From Bacteroidota bacterium (GTDB lineage Bacteria > Bacteroidota > Bacteroidia > Palsa-965), in contig JACQAM010000023.1 of the NCBI GenBank assembly GCA_016194975.1, forward strand, positions 62,001 to 126,000: 64,000 nt of DNA. The letters run 5' to 3'. Numbering within the stretch: position 1 is the stretch's first letter; each line of letters begins with the position of its first letter. Made by a program: the position numbers and the translations under genes. Positions 7,957 to 16,537 of the stretch are shown here, piece after piece. Under the pieces are notes generated by a model. That model had not been told where the DNA came from. It did no database searches and saw only the letters and a program-made list of their open reading frames with translations.

Positions 7957-9111
7957 TTATTCCTCCTTGAAAAAATCCAATTCCGAAAGATCGATCAGTT
8001 CCACACCCTGATAATAAAACGGAATGATCTGCTCGTAAGTGTAACCGTATTTCACCATTCGCATTGCTCCTTCCTGGCACAATCCTACTCCGTGTCCGTA
8101 ACCTCTACCCTTGAAAATAATACTGTCCTTCCCTTCTTCGATAGAAAAATACGCGGAGCGCAATTGCCAGTCGTTGCGAATTGTTTTGTAAGGAATTTTC
8201 ATATTGCCATAGGTGTAATACGCTTCTCTCGAATATTGCGTCATGTTCATTGCTGCATAACACGCATCACTGTCGTCAACGGGATATTTGTGTTTCATGG
8301 CGAGATAATTCAGCCAATCTTCTTTCGCAATTTTCCTTGTCCAGTAAGCATCGGGCATTGTGTGGCAAAAAGTATCTTTTACCGAACGGAGATAAGGAAC
8401 TTTCACAGCCCACACATCTTCTGAATTCGCGGTTTGCCCGCCGCAATTCGAATGAAAAGCTGCTGTGATGAGATCGAGATTCCTGTCAACAATCACAAGT
8501 CCATCAGTTGCGTCCACGGCTTTCTGCACATTGGGATCTGTTGGCCGCCCGCGATAAACTTCACAATGCACACCGTCACAAAGATCGAACCCTTCGTCCG
8601 CGTGCCTGTACATGTGTGCGAGCGCATAAGTGCGACAGAGGATCGATTGCACTTTGTAAAATTCAAGATCCATTCTTTTTCCGCCTTCCGATTCCACCAC
8701 GCCGGCAACGTAATGATTCAATTCCACTTTATTCACACAAAGTAATTTCTGCATTTGCACAGTGATGGTGAGCGTATGATCATAAATACGAGTGCCGCTG
8801 AAAGGTTTGATCGGTTTTATTTTAAAACAGGAACTATCGTCGAGTGAAACCAAACGGAAATTTGCAAAATGCCCGAGCGTATCATTGGGAATTCTAATTT
8901 CCATCGAATCGCCGATGACCGTGATCATGAAAACTTTTGTGGAGAGTGAATCCACCTGTTTTTTTCCGTCGAGGTAAATTTCGTAAGCGCCTTCTTTCGC
9001 CGAGATATTCACCGTGGTCACATTCATCGTGGAGAGAATGCGCACGTCCACCGTGTGAGCGCGCGCGAGTGTGCACGTGAAGAAAAATAAAAGAGCAAAA
9101 TTCTTTTTCAA
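7957..9111 (-). CDS. SpoIID/LytB domain-containing protein
   Basis: A 384-residue exported protein with a signal peptide (KKNFALLFFFTCTLARA) and a C-terminal SpoIID/LytB domain: YVAGVVESE, AFHSNCGGQT and GRGYGHGVGLCQEGAM are the conserved signatures. In sporulating Firmicutes SpoIID is a lytic transglycosylase acting on denuded peptidoglycan; in Bacteroidetes the homologue is a cell-wall enzyme of unknown role. Translation starts at TTG 9111, overlapping the lpxB stop codon in TTGA, so the two are coupled. No ATG alternative keeps the signal peptide. It is the fourth gene of the surE-lpxB cluster. Confidence 0.88.
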   Translation of the reverse strand: MKKNFALLFFFTCTLARAHTVDVRILSTMNVTTVNISAKEGAYEIYLDGKKQVDSLSTKVFMITVIGDSMEIRIPNDTLGHFANFRLVSLDDSSCFKIKPIKPFSGTRIYDHTLTITVQMQKLLCVNKVELNHYVAGVVESEGGKRMDLEFYKVQSILCRTYALAHMYRHADEGFDLCDGVHCEVYRGRPTDPNVQKAVDATDGLVIVDRNLDLITAAFHSNCGGQTANSEDVWAVKVPYLRSVKDTFCHTMPDAYWTRKIAKEDWLNYLAMKHKYPVDDSDACYAAMNMTQYSREAYYTYGNMKIPYKTIRNDWQLRSAYFSIEEGKDSIIFKGRGYGHGVGLCQEGAMRMVKYGYTYEQIIPFYYQGVELIDLSELDFFKEE

Positions 9112-10214
9112 TTTTTCCTGTTTTTCAATTCGTTTACAATGATAGAAGCTGTTCGTGCAGATGCGCCTGCGCCCCCGAGTTTTCCGAAAAGCATTCCGTA
9201 GTTATCAAGCATTTGTTTTCTTCCATTTTCATTTTCCGTGATCTTCCGCAATTCTTCCGTCATTTTCTCAATGGTAAAATCAATCTGGATGAGCTCTTTC
9301 ACAATTTCTTTATCCATGATGAGATTCGGAAGTGAAATATATTTTACGTTCGCCACATATTTTGCAATGCGGTAAGAAATATAATTGGCCGTGTAACAAA
9401 CCACCTGCGGAACATTGAAGAGCGCTGCCTCGAGCGTGGCGGTCCCCGACGTGATGAGCCCTGCATACGCCTGAGATAATAACGGGTAAGTCCTGCCAAA
9501 AAGTATTTCCATTTTCGCGCCCTTCATCACTTCGCGATAAAATGATTCGGGTTGCGAAGGTGCGCCGGCAATTATGAAACGATACTCCGGAAAATTTTCC
9601 GACACTTTTATCATTGCAGGAAGTATTTTTTTTATTTCCTGCGTGCGGCTTCCGGGCAGCACAGCAATTATTTTTCTTCCGTTGTCTTCCACTGCTTTCG
9701 TTTTCTGAAATCGCCCTACGGAATCGAGCAACGGATGCCCGACAAAATCTGCTGCGTAATCATACTTTGCATAAAAATCTTTTTCGAACGGAAGAATACA
9801 GCAAACGCGTTTTACATTTTCTTTTATTTTAAAAACGCGGTTCTTTTTCCACGCCCAAATCTGTGGCGAGATGTAATAATAAACAGGAATGCCGAGCTGG
9901 TGAACATAAGGAGCAATGCGCAGATTGAAGCCGGGATAATCGACCAGGATTACAGCATCGGGTTTCCAGGCAGCAATATCTTCTTTGCACAATGAAATAT
10001 TTTTCATGATCGTGCGCAGGTTCATCAGCACTTCGGCGAATCCCATAAAAGCGAGATCGCGATAATGTTTTACAAGATGCGCACCCTGTTCTTTCATGAG
10101 ATCGCCGCCCCATGCGCGGAATTCCGCAGAAGAATCGAGTATTTTTATTTCGCGCAGCAAATTCGATGCGTGCAGATCGCCTGAAGCTTCACCGGCTATG
10201 ATATAATATTTCAT
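9108..10214 (-). CDS. lpxB: Lipid-A-disaccharide synthase
   Basis: A glycosyltransferase of 368 residues that joins UDP-2,3-diacylglucosamine and lipid X to make the lipid A disaccharide on the inner membrane. The family signatures are present: IIAGEASGDLHASNL at the N-terminus, RAWGGDLM, DYPGFNLR, YYISPQIWAWKKNR, VGHPLLDS and LPGSRTQEI. The start chosen is the ATG at 10214, where MKYYIIAGEASGD matches other LpxB proteins; the longer frame from 10268 runs into the upstream gene. It begins 2 bases after the small membrane protein gene and overlaps the SpoIID-like gene, so it sits inside a tight operon headed by surE. Confidence 0.96.
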   Translation of the reverse strand: MKYYIIAGEASGDLHASNLLREIKILDSSAEFRAWGGDLMKEQGAHLVKHYRDLAFMGFAEVLMNLRTIMKNISLCKEDIAAWKPDAVILVDYPGFNLRIAPYVHQLGIPVYYYISPQIWAWKKNRVFKIKENVKRVCCILPFEKDFYAKYDYAADFVGHPLLDSVGRFQKTKAVEDNGRKIIAVLPGSRTQEIKKILPAMIKVSENFPEYRFIIAGAPSQPESFYREVMKGAKMEILFGRTYPLLSQAYAGLITSGTATLEAALFNVPQVVCYTANYISYRIAKYVANVKYISLPNLIMDKEIVKELIQIDFTIEKMTEELRKITENENGRKQMLDNYGMLFGKLGGAGASARTASIIVNELKNRKN

Positions 10215-10215
10215 T

Positions 10216-10512
10216 TCAGCCGAGTGTTTTTTCGTAAACAACCCAGAGCGTGTAAGCAATGGTTGCAAACAGAACGCCTCTCGAACTTTTATAATTTTCT
10301 TTCCAGATAAAAAGGAAGAACAACGGAAGATTCATTGCATAACACGCGAGACTCAGCGATGCGACAATGATGTGAATGGAATTGAAATATTCGATGAACC
10401 CGCGGAACGAAGTCTGGGAACGATACGTGAAAATATAATAACCGAACATTCCGACGATCGGCGCAATGAGGCCGAGAATAATTCCGAGGATGATATTATC
10501 GTAGCGGCGCAT
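10216..10512 (-). CDS. Small three-helix membrane protein
   Basis: A 98-residue protein with three predicted membrane spans (IILGIILGLIAPIVGMFGYY, IIVASLSLACYAMNLPLFFLF and a short GVLFATIAYTLWVVY). No enzymatic motif is visible and I do not know a function. It lies between surE and lpxB with gaps of 1 base on both sides, so it is surely a member of the same operon. In Bacteroidetes a similar small membrane protein often occupies this slot, which is knowledge of the neighbourhood rather than of the activity. A role in envelope lipid metabolism would fit, but this is inference. Confidence 0.75.
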   Translation of the reverse strand: MRRYDNIILGIILGLIAPIVGMFGYYIFTYRSQTSFRGFIEYFNSIHIIVASLSLACYAMNLPLFFLFIWKENYKSSRGVLFATIAYTLWVVYEKTLG

Positions 10513-10513
10513 T

Positions 10514-11284
10514 TTATTTTTCGAGTGAGTGCATTTTTTTCAGGTAATGATGTGCAGTAAGATCGAACTGCGAAGGAACAATGGAAACAAATCCGTTCGC
10601 GAGCGCCCAGGCGTCTGTGTCGTGCGCGTTGGGTTCAAAATTTTCGAGATGCCCGGTGAGCCAGTAATATTTTCTTCCGGAAGGATCGGTACGTTCATCC
10701 AGTTCTTCCACCCACGTTCCGCGCGACTGGCGGCAAACTTTCAAACCTTTTATTTCATCGATGTGAAGATTCGGAATATTCACGTTGAGGCAAATGCCAT
10801 CTTCTAATTTATGATCGAGTGACCAGCGGATAATTTTTTCCGCAACAATTTTTGATGCAGAAAAATCTGCTTCCACAGAATAATCGAGAAGCGACATTCC
10901 GATGGAAGGAATTCCTTCGATCGCACCTTCCACCGCGGCCGACATGGTTCCGGAATAAAGGATATTAATGGAATGATTTGCACCATGATTGATGCCGGAA
11001 ATGCAGATGTCGGGTTTGCGATGAAGAATTTTATTGACGGCCATTTTTACGCAGTCGACCGGTGTACCACTGCAACTCCACGCCTGTGCGCCTTCATGCG
11101 CTTTCACCTTGTGTACGCGCAAAGTAGAATTTATGGTGATCGCATGCGCCATTCCTGATTGCGGTTTATCGGGAGCAACAATGATCACTTCACCGATCTT
11201 CTTTGCAACTTCCACCAACGAAGTGATGCCCGGCGCAAAAATTCCATCATCGTTGGTGAGCAGCAAAAGTGGTCTATGCGACAT
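10514..11284 (-). CDS. surE: 5'/3'-nucleotidase SurE
   Basis: A 256-residue metal-dependent nucleoside-monophosphate phosphatase. LLTNDDGIFAPGI holds the metal-binding Asp pair, and APDKPQSGM, SGINHGANHS and YSGTMSAAVEG are the other SurE blocks. The ATG at 11284 (MSHRPLLLLTNDDG) is chosen over an upstream in-frame start because a perfect TATTTTTG promoter box (minus strand, 11289-11296) lies 4 bases before it, which would give a nearly leaderless transcript. It is the first gene of the cluster surE, membrane protein, lpxB, spoIID-like and is divergent from the lipid kinase gene. Confidence 0.96.
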   Translation of the reverse strand: MSHRPLLLLTNDDGIFAPGITSLVEVAKKIGEVIIVAPDKPQSGMAHAITINSTLRVHKVKAHEGAQAWSCSGTPVDCVKMAVNKILHRKPDICISGINHGANHSINILYSGTMSAAVEGAIEGIPSIGMSLLDYSVEADFSASKIVAEKIIRWSLDHKLEDGICLNVNIPNLHIDEIKGLKVCRQSRGTWVEELDERTDPSGRKYYWLTGHLENFEPNAHDTDAWALANGFVSIVPSQFDLTAHHYLKKMHSLEK

Positions 11285-11288
11285 CTTA

Positions 11289-11296
11289 CAAAAATA
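11289..11296 (-). promoter_or_regulatory. TATTTTTG promoter -7 box for surE operon
   Basis: The minus strand reads TATTTTTG, a perfect match to the Bacteroidetes TAnnTTTG -7 element, ending 4 bases before the surE ATG. Confidence 0.55.
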
Positions 11297-11429
11297 ATCT
11301 CCACGAGAACGGTCATTCCCTTGAGGATGACGAGTAATTAAGAGTGGAATGTTAACAAGTGTATTCTTTGGTGAAATTCCAAACTCCGGATGCAAATGTC
11401 AATGGCCATTTTTTACTTTACTTTGCTGC

Positions 11430-12326
11430 ATGCGGAAAAGAAAAGTTGTATTCATCATCAATCCGAAATCCGGGAGCGACAAGAAAACAGATCGTGTGAA
11501 ACTGATCCGTGAACTTGTTGCTCAGCAGGATGAATTTGAAGGTGAGATTCTGCTATGGGAAAGGATTACGGACAGGGAGAATATTTTTTTACGCGCCAGT
11601 TCGGGAGAATTTGATATTGCTGTTGCCGTGGGCGGCGACGGAACGGTTTCTCAGCTTGCAGAAGCGTTGTGCAGGAATACAACCGCACTCGGCATCATTC
11701 CTTTCGGTTCTGGAAACGGACTCGCGCGTCACCTGGGAATTCCTCTTGATCCGGCAGCAGCGATGAAACTGATCGTCGCCGGCCATGTTGAGAAGATTGA
11801 CCGCGGAAGATTCAACGCACGTTCTTTTTTCTGCACTGCAGGCGTCGGGTTCGATGCTCACATCGGAAAATTATTTGCAGAAAGTAAAACACGCGGATTC
11901 TGGACATACGCGCGAATGACCCTGCGTGAACTGAAGAATTACCACGAGGAAAATTATTCCATTGACATTGACGGAAAAAAAATTGAATCGAAAGCATTTC
12001 TCGTCGCGATCGGTAATGGCGGGCAATACGGCAATGATGCGTGGATAACGCCGAAAGCAAAAATCAACGACGGGATACTTGAAGTGACATTGCTGAAGCC
12101 CTTCCGCTGGTGGAACGCTGCTTTGATCGCAAAAAAATTATTCGGAAAAAAACTGGATACTTCTTCGTTCGCAGAAACGTATTCAGGAAAAAAAATAAAG
12201 ATTGTGCGTGAGCGGGAAGGTGCATCGCATTATGATGGAGAACCGGATTCCGCCGGAAAAGAAATTCTTGTGACGATTGATGAAAAGGTGTTGAACATGG
12301 TGGTTCCAGCCGCATTTGCCGGCTGA
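11430..12326 (+). CDS. Diacylglycerol kinase family lipid kinase (YegS/BmrU-like)
   Basis: A 298-residue soluble lipid kinase of the DAGK catalytic family. FIINPKSGSDKK is the N-terminal block, AVGGDGTVSQLAEAL the nucleotide-binding GGDG motif, and IPFGSGNGLARHLGIP the second signature. It probably phosphorylates diacylglycerol or a related membrane lipid at the inner membrane face. The ATG at 11430 (MRKRKVVFIINP) fits the family start; the longer frame from 11349 adds 27 atypical residues. It is divergent from surE and ends 2 bases from the convergent WG-repeat gene. The exact lipid substrate cannot be told from sequence. Confidence 0.9.
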   Translation: MRKRKVVFIINPKSGSDKKTDRVKLIRELVAQQDEFEGEILLWERITDRENIFLRASSGEFDIAVAVGGDGTVSQLAEALCRNTTALGIIPFGSGNGLARHLGIPLDPAAAMKLIVAGHVEKIDRGRFNARSFFCTAGVGFDAHIGKLFAESKTRGFWTYARMTLRELKNYHEENYSIDIDGKKIESKAFLVAIGNGGQYGNDAWITPKAKINDGILEVTLLKPFRWWNAALIAKKLFGKKLDTSSFAETYSGKKIKIVREREGASHYDGEPDSAGKEILVTIDEKVLNMVVPAAFAG

Positions 12327-12328
12327 AA

Positions 12329-14590
12329 TTATTTTACCCTCGAGAAATTTCCTGCTTTCCGGTAGTTGTGTTCTATTACAACCTTCCCTTTATCGTCAAT
12401 AAAACCATAACGATCATTGGCATCCACATCCAGATGCAGCGGAACCGATTTATCCGGGGGCGGATTATCAACTGTATAGATCTTGCTGGTTTTCCCTGTT
12501 TTATCAATGTAAATTCCATTGTAGGTTCTGATTTTCACATAAGCGATACCATCGCTGAATTCCCCGCAATAATCGTATTTCGGTTCGATAACGAATTTTC
12601 CGTTCCTGTCAATGAATCCCGCCAACTGGTAATCGACCGAGGCCGGTGCAAGTCCTTCGGAAAAATCACCGGCGCTGGTGAACTGTGGTTTGATCACCCA
12701 TTTCCCGGTTTTATCAATATAGCCGGCATAGGGTTCGTATTCCTCGTAACTCATGCCGTTTTTTGGCGGGCCCATATCTGCTTCATTCGGAAAAACAGCA
12801 GCACGCGCAAGGCCTTCTTTGGAAAAAGAACCCACAGAAGTATAATGAAGAGGGATAATTTCTTTCCCGGTATGATCCACAAAACCCCATTTAGTTCCGT
12901 TCCGAACAGCAGCAAATCCGTTGGAGAAAGTCATTACTTCATCATAAACTGGTGATATAATTATTTTTCCTGTCGTATCAATGAAACCATATTTACCATA
13001 CTTATAAATTGTTCCCATTCCTTCGGAAAAAGAATAATACATGGCATAGAGATAATTGTTTGCGGCCGGATCCTGATCTTGGGCGTCAGATAGATAATCG
13101 TTGTATAGATTTTCTTCCGTCGAATTTAATGTCTGGCCATACCTCATTTCACTGGGCCAATCAAGCACAGGCGCAATGACCCAGTTTCCTTTCCGGTCGA
13201 TGACACCCCATTTATTCCGGAAAAGTACATACGCCCTGTTATTTTTAAAAGGAAGCGCCACCTGGTATTTAGCTTCGATCACCATGTTACCGCTAATATC
13301 TATATAACCAAATAATCTTCTCTTCGGGCGATTGGAAATCGAAGTATCTATAGTTAAAATTGAAGGGTCGGAATATCTACGGTGCAAACCTATATCAAAA
13401 ATGCTGAGTGCGTTTGTTGCTTTAGCATCTCCATAATCAATAACATCCTGCTCCGGCTGTTCGCAATCGAGATCGGAAGCGCGCAGTGCCATTGCTGCGG
13501 CAAGCCCCTCGCTGAATTCGCACGCTGAATAAAATTGAGGTTGAATGATCCATTTTCCGCCGACATCTATATAGCCGTAACTACCCGGTTCGCAGAAAAC
13601 TTCATAAGTGGAAGTTCTTTCATCGAGTGGTGGAACAGTTTCATTCCCGTTCTCATCGATCCAGAAATTCCTGCTGCCCATTCTCACTTTTGCTTTTGAG
13701 CCGGAAGAAGTTTTTTCAAAATCATAAACAAAATCATAGATCGGTTTGATGATCTCTTTTCCGTTCGCGTCGAGAAATCCCCATTCCCCCCCTACCAGTT
13801 TCTGGTCATTGGAATACCTCTCTCCTTTCCAAATCCCGTTTTTATTGAATGCCGCACGGCCGCAGGAAAATTCCCTGATCATATCATAAGGATCAGTATT
13901 CAGTTTGTTTCCCGTTTTATCCATTACAAAATAATTTCCGCTGGCAAAAGAGGAATTTCGTCCCGAAGAATAATCTAAATAATTCTGCTGATCATTTTTT
14001 TTCTCACCCATCACAAACGCGCCGTTTTCCATTGGAGTTGCCCAATCATACCGGGCTTTGATTAATACACTTCCATCCCGGGCAAGAAAACCATATTTTC
14101 CATACTCATCTGCGTAGAGTAATTCACCATCATCACAGATCTGAATAAAATCATAAGCGGCATCAACTGTCCACGTTCCGCTGCCGTCAATTACGCCATA
14201 AGCAACAATGCTGTCATTATAATTATACATGCTGGAATAACTGGAAGCTTTCGGTGTTCCATTGGGAATTTTTTTTCCGGCAACAGCTCTTCCATTTGAA
14301 TACTGGTAAATGGAAAGAAATTCCGGTTTAATTATCCATTCTCCTTTACTGTTGATCACACCATATTTCCCTGCCGAAAGTGCGATCCATGCATTTGATT
14401 CCTGTTCGGCGAGATAATCATATTTCGGTTCCAATATCCTGTTGCCGGCCGTATCATTGAGTCCGAATAATTTGGGTTTGCATACTGGTGCCAGCCAAAC
14501 CTCACTTTTCGCTGCGGGTTGCGCGTAAAAAAAATGAGAATTGGAAAACAGTAGAATGAAAAAAAAATTGCGCTTAAAAAAAGGGGTCAT
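12329..14590 (-). CDS. Secreted WG-repeat protein
   Basis: A large exported protein (753 residues) made almost entirely of WG repeats: about 35-residue units such as KYGVINSKGEWIIKPEF, WGFVDHTGKEIIP and YGFIDTTGKIIISPVYD recur from residue 35 to the end. The signal peptide is FFKRNFFFILLFSNSHFFYAQ. WG repeats are thought to form a beta-propeller or solenoid for binding, but the ligand is unknown. The ATG at 14590 is preferred because the box TAAATTTG at 14607-14600 would start transcription just before it; two other in-frame starts (14596, TTG 14602) overlap that box. It is convergent with the lipid kinase. Confidence 0.88.
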   Translation of the reverse strand: MTPFFKRNFFFILLFSNSHFFYAQPAAKSEVWLAPVCKPKLFGLNDTAGNRILEPKYDYLAEQESNAWIALSAGKYGVINSKGEWIIKPEFLSIYQYSNGRAVAGKKIPNGTPKASSYSSMYNYNDSIVAYGVIDGSGTWTVDAAYDFIQICDDGELLYADEYGKYGFLARDGSVLIKARYDWATPMENGAFVMGEKKNDQQNYLDYSSGRNSSFASGNYFVMDKTGNKLNTDPYDMIREFSCGRAAFNKNGIWKGERYSNDQKLVGGEWGFLDANGKEIIKPIYDFVYDFEKTSSGSKAKVRMGSRNFWIDENGNETVPPLDERTSTYEVFCEPGSYGYIDVGGKWIIQPQFYSACEFSEGLAAAMALRASDLDCEQPEQDVIDYGDAKATNALSIFDIGLHRRYSDPSILTIDTSISNRPKRRLFGYIDISGNMVIEAKYQVALPFKNNRAYVLFRNKWGVIDRKGNWVIAPVLDWPSEMRYGQTLNSTEENLYNDYLSDAQDQDPAANNYLYAMYYSFSEGMGTIYKYGKYGFIDTTGKIIISPVYDEVMTFSNGFAAVRNGTKWGFVDHTGKEIIPLHYTSVGSFSKEGLARAAVFPNEADMGPPKNGMSYEEYEPYAGYIDKTGKWVIKPQFTSAGDFSEGLAPASVDYQLAGFIDRNGKFVIEPKYDYCGEFSDGIAYVKIRTYNGIYIDKTGKTSKIYTVDNPPPDKSVPLHLDVDANDRYGFIDDKGKVVIEHNYRKAGNFSRVK

Positions 14591-14599
14591 TGTCATTCT

Positions 14600-14607
14600 C
14601 AAATTTA
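14600..14607 (-). promoter_or_regulatory. TAAATTTG promoter -7 box for the WG-repeat gene
   Basis: The minus strand carries TAAATTTG, matching TAnnTTTG, 9 bases before the chosen ATG at 14590. Confidence 0.5.
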
Positions 14608-14628
14608 GTAAAATCGCCGTGCCAAAAA

Positions 14629-15108
14629 CTAATTCACAACACGTATTACTTTAATGAAGCGAGTGGGATAATAGCTGTGATAGTAATCTGTGATCACAAC
14701 GCCGCTGTGTTTTGTACTGGAAGAAGCGTGAATGAACTGCACCGGCTGACCGGGATCTGAAATGATAATGCCCACATGCCCGGCACGTTTATCTCCTTTA
14801 TGTGTACCACGGAAAACGATGATATCGCCTTTACGGCAGGAATCAATCGGAATTTCTTTACCGAAATTCATGTAATCTTTTGCTGAACGGGGAACGAAAA
14901 CATGAAAATGCGCAAAAACAAAATAGGTTAATCCCGAACAATCGAATCCGGAAGGTGAACAGCTTCCGTATTTGTACGGCGTTCCGAGAAATGTTTGCGC
15001 ATACTCTGCTATACTGTCTCCTTTTGTTTTTACAACGGCAGAAGTTGTATCCTGTGAAAAGCACAGAGCGGGAATAATTAAAATACAAATAAGAATTACT
15101 TTTTTCAC
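14629..15108 (-). CDS. NlpC/P60 family cell-wall endopeptidase
   Basis: A 159-residue exported peptidase with a signal peptide (KKVILICILIIPALCFSQ) and a single NlpC/P60 domain. Catalytic Cys is in SGFDCSGLTY, the catalytic His in GHVGIII, and a third polar residue in QFIHASS. It should cleave D-gamma-glutamyl-diaminopimelate bonds in peptidoglycan stem peptides in the periplasm. The start is GTG at 15108, overlapping the stop codon of the GH114-like gene in GTGA, so the two genes are translationally coupled. No SH3 domain precedes the catalytic domain, which places it among the short members of the family. Confidence 0.92.
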   Translation of the reverse strand: MKKVILICILIIPALCFSQDTTSAVVKTKGDSIAEYAQTFLGTPYKYGSCSPSGFDCSGLTYFVFAHFHVFVPRSAKDYMNFGKEIPIDSCRKGDIIVFRGTHKGDKRAGHVGIIISDPGQPVQFIHASSSTKHSGVVITDYYHSYYPTRFIKVIRVVN

Positions 15109-16076
15109 GATTCGAAAAATTCGTATGCACTTACGAGATCAAGGTAAACTCCGTCAAATCCGGCATTCATGATCTTTTCTAAATAGGAATTGCTATAACC
15201 ACATATAATATTCTGCCATTGCGGATCCCAGTATTTCACATAATAGTTATCTGTCCAGTCAGGATCGGCATCCACTATAAAAGAAGGCTGCTCGGCATAC
15301 CAGGAATTTTTCCAGTACCAGCGGTAGGTTTCTGCTTCGCCAATGCTCATATAGCAAATAAGTTTTCTTCTTCCTCCATTCGCCTTTACATGCATGCGCG
15401 CAATGTCTGCGGCCGTGAGTGCAGTATTCTCATCAAAAAAAAGATCCATGATCACGAGATCGTAATTGGTGGAGGAAACTGCATTCACAAAATCATCTTT
15501 GTTTGAAAATAAAGACGGTGAGATGATGTAAAGAAAATTCCCTGCCTGGGAAATGGAATCGATATTATTCGAATTTTCATTGGTAATAGAAGCAGAAGGA
15601 ACATCATCGAGATCACGGTGATTGGCAGCAAATGAAATAAAATTCTCGGAATAATTCTTCACATAGGAATCTGAAATCTTATCGGAAGAATAACAGTAAT
15701 CTGTAATAAGAACTTTTTTATTGTGATCGCGTGCAAACTTACACATGGAAAGCAATTGCTCGTGGTCGGCCGGGGGTGTGGGTTGATCATCATTGTTATC
15801 GTAGCCGTACCATAATTCTTCCTGGCCGGTACCATCAATGGCATTCAAATAATTTGTTTCCGGTAAACCGTCTTTTGTTCCGTCGCTGCTCATCAAATCA
15901 AGTCCGTTCTGTGGAATAACGGCGAATGAAGGAGAGGAAGTTTTTGCAATGGAACTTATTTTCTCCACGAATTTTCTCATCTCATTCCTGTAATCCACGG
16001 CAGGTAATTTTTTGCTGCAGGAAATACTGCCGGAAAGGAAGATGAATAAGCAATAGATTGTTCTTTGGTGACGCAT
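15105..16076 (-). CDS. GH114-like (endo-alpha-1,4-polygalactosaminidase type) lipoprotein
   Basis: A protein of 323 residues with lipoprotein signal LFIFLSGSISCSKK (lipid-anchored Cys) and a TIM-barrel C-terminal domain: LVIMDLFFDE, KLICYMSIGEAETYR and GFDGVYLDLVSAYEFF match the GH114/TM1410 family, which hydrolyses galactosamine polysaccharides or related glycans. The ATG at 16076 is chosen because TAATTTTG (16089-16082) lies only 5 bases upstream; the longer frame to 16328 runs through the tRNA gene and is not real. It overlaps the NlpC/P60 gene by 4 bases, so both may act together in wall or matrix turnover. Confidence 0.82.
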   Translation of the reverse strand: MRHQRTIYCLFIFLSGSISCSKKLPAVDYRNEMRKFVEKISSIAKTSSPSFAVIPQNGLDLMSSDGTKDGLPETNYLNAIDGTGQEELWYGYDNNDDQPTPPADHEQLLSMCKFARDHNKKVLITDYCYSSDKISDSYVKNYSENFISFAANHRDLDDVPSASITNENSNNIDSISQAGNFLYIISPSLFSNKDDFVNAVSSTNYDLVIMDLFFDENTALTAADIARMHVKANGGRRKLICYMSIGEAETYRWYWKNSWYAEQPSFIVDADPDWTDNYYVKYWDPQWQNIICGYSNSYLEKIMNAGFDGVYLDLVSAYEFFES

Positions 16077-16081
16077 TCTTT

Positions 16082-16089
16082 CAAAATTA
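16082..16089 (-). promoter_or_regulatory. TAATTTTG promoter -7 box for the GH114-like gene
   Basis: A perfect TAnnTTTG match on the minus strand ends 5 bases before the ATG at 16076, predicting a leaderless or nearly leaderless mRNA. Confidence 0.55.
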
Positions 16090-16195
16090 CGGAAAAGTAT
16101 TACTTTTGTCTCCCTTCTGAAAAAGAGTGTTTTTTGTTCTTTGATCGATGTTATAATTATTCCCCGTACATTTTTACATTGGTGAAAATGGACAT

Positions 16196-16275
16196 GCCCA
16201 GGTGGCGAAATTGGTAGACGCACCATCTTGAGGGGGTGGCGAGCAATCGTAGGAGTTCGAATCTCCTCCTGGGCA
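16196..16275 (+). tRNA. tRNA-Leu (anticodon GAG)
   Basis: The acceptor stem GCCCAGG pairs with CCTGGGC, followed by discriminator A. The D-arm GGCGAAATTGGTAGACGC is typical of leucine tRNAs. The anticodon stem CCATC/GGTGG closes a TTGAGGG loop with GAG as anticodon. A short variable arm (CGAGCAATCG) and the T-arm AGGAGTTCGAATCTCCT complete the fold. The CCA end is not encoded. Confidence 0.95.
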
Positions 16276-16350
16276 CTTTTGAATTCTGAATTTTCAATGC
16301 TGAGTTTTGAATATAATTCAGAATTCAAATTTCAGAATTCAGAATTTCCT
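16276..16350. repeat. Palindromic GAATTCTGAATT-type spacer between tRNA genes
   Basis: The 75-base spacer is made of overlapping copies and inversions of GAATTCTGAATT and AATTCAGAATTC. It can fold on itself and may act in processing of the tandem tRNA precursor, or simply be a member of the word-type repeats of this genome. Confidence 0.5.
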
Positions 16351-16434
16351 GCCCACGTGGCGAAATTGGTAAACGTTGCGGTCTCAGAAGCCGTTGGAGT
16401 TATATCCTTGGGAGTTCGAGTCTCCCCGTGGGCA
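16351..16434 (+). tRNA. tRNA-Leu (anticodon CAG)
   Basis: The acceptor stem GCCCACG pairs with CGTGGGC, with discriminator A. The D-arm GGCGAAATTGGTAAACG matches the first tRNA. The anticodon loop CTCAGAA gives CAG, which reads CTG leucine codons. A long variable arm (TTGGAGTTATATCCTTG region) and T-arm GGGAGTTCGAGTCTCCC are present. It is close in sequence to the first copy, so the pair probably arose by tandem duplication with anticodon change. Confidence 0.95.
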
Positions 16435-16440
16435 CTTTCA

Positions 16441-16532
16441 GATGTACAATTTACGATTTACAATTTTCGATTGTGGTACATCCGTGTTTCTCATTTCTCT
16501 ATTTGTAAATTGCACATCGTAAATTGTAAATT
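16441..16532. repeat. ACAATTTACGAT word-type inverted repeat
   Basis: The spacer before smpB consists of GATGTACAATTTACGATTTA and, 40 bases on, its near-inverse TTGCACATCGTAAATTGTAA. Members of the same word family occur at 7919-7954 and 22108-22190. The transcript could form a long imperfect hairpin. Confidence 0.6.
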
Positions 16533-16537
16533 TCCCT

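Noticed and set aside
16077-16328. Upstream extension of the GH114-like gene
   Set aside because: It would run antisense through tRNA-Leu and lies upstream of the TAATTTTG promoter; the signal peptide begins at the ATG at 16076.
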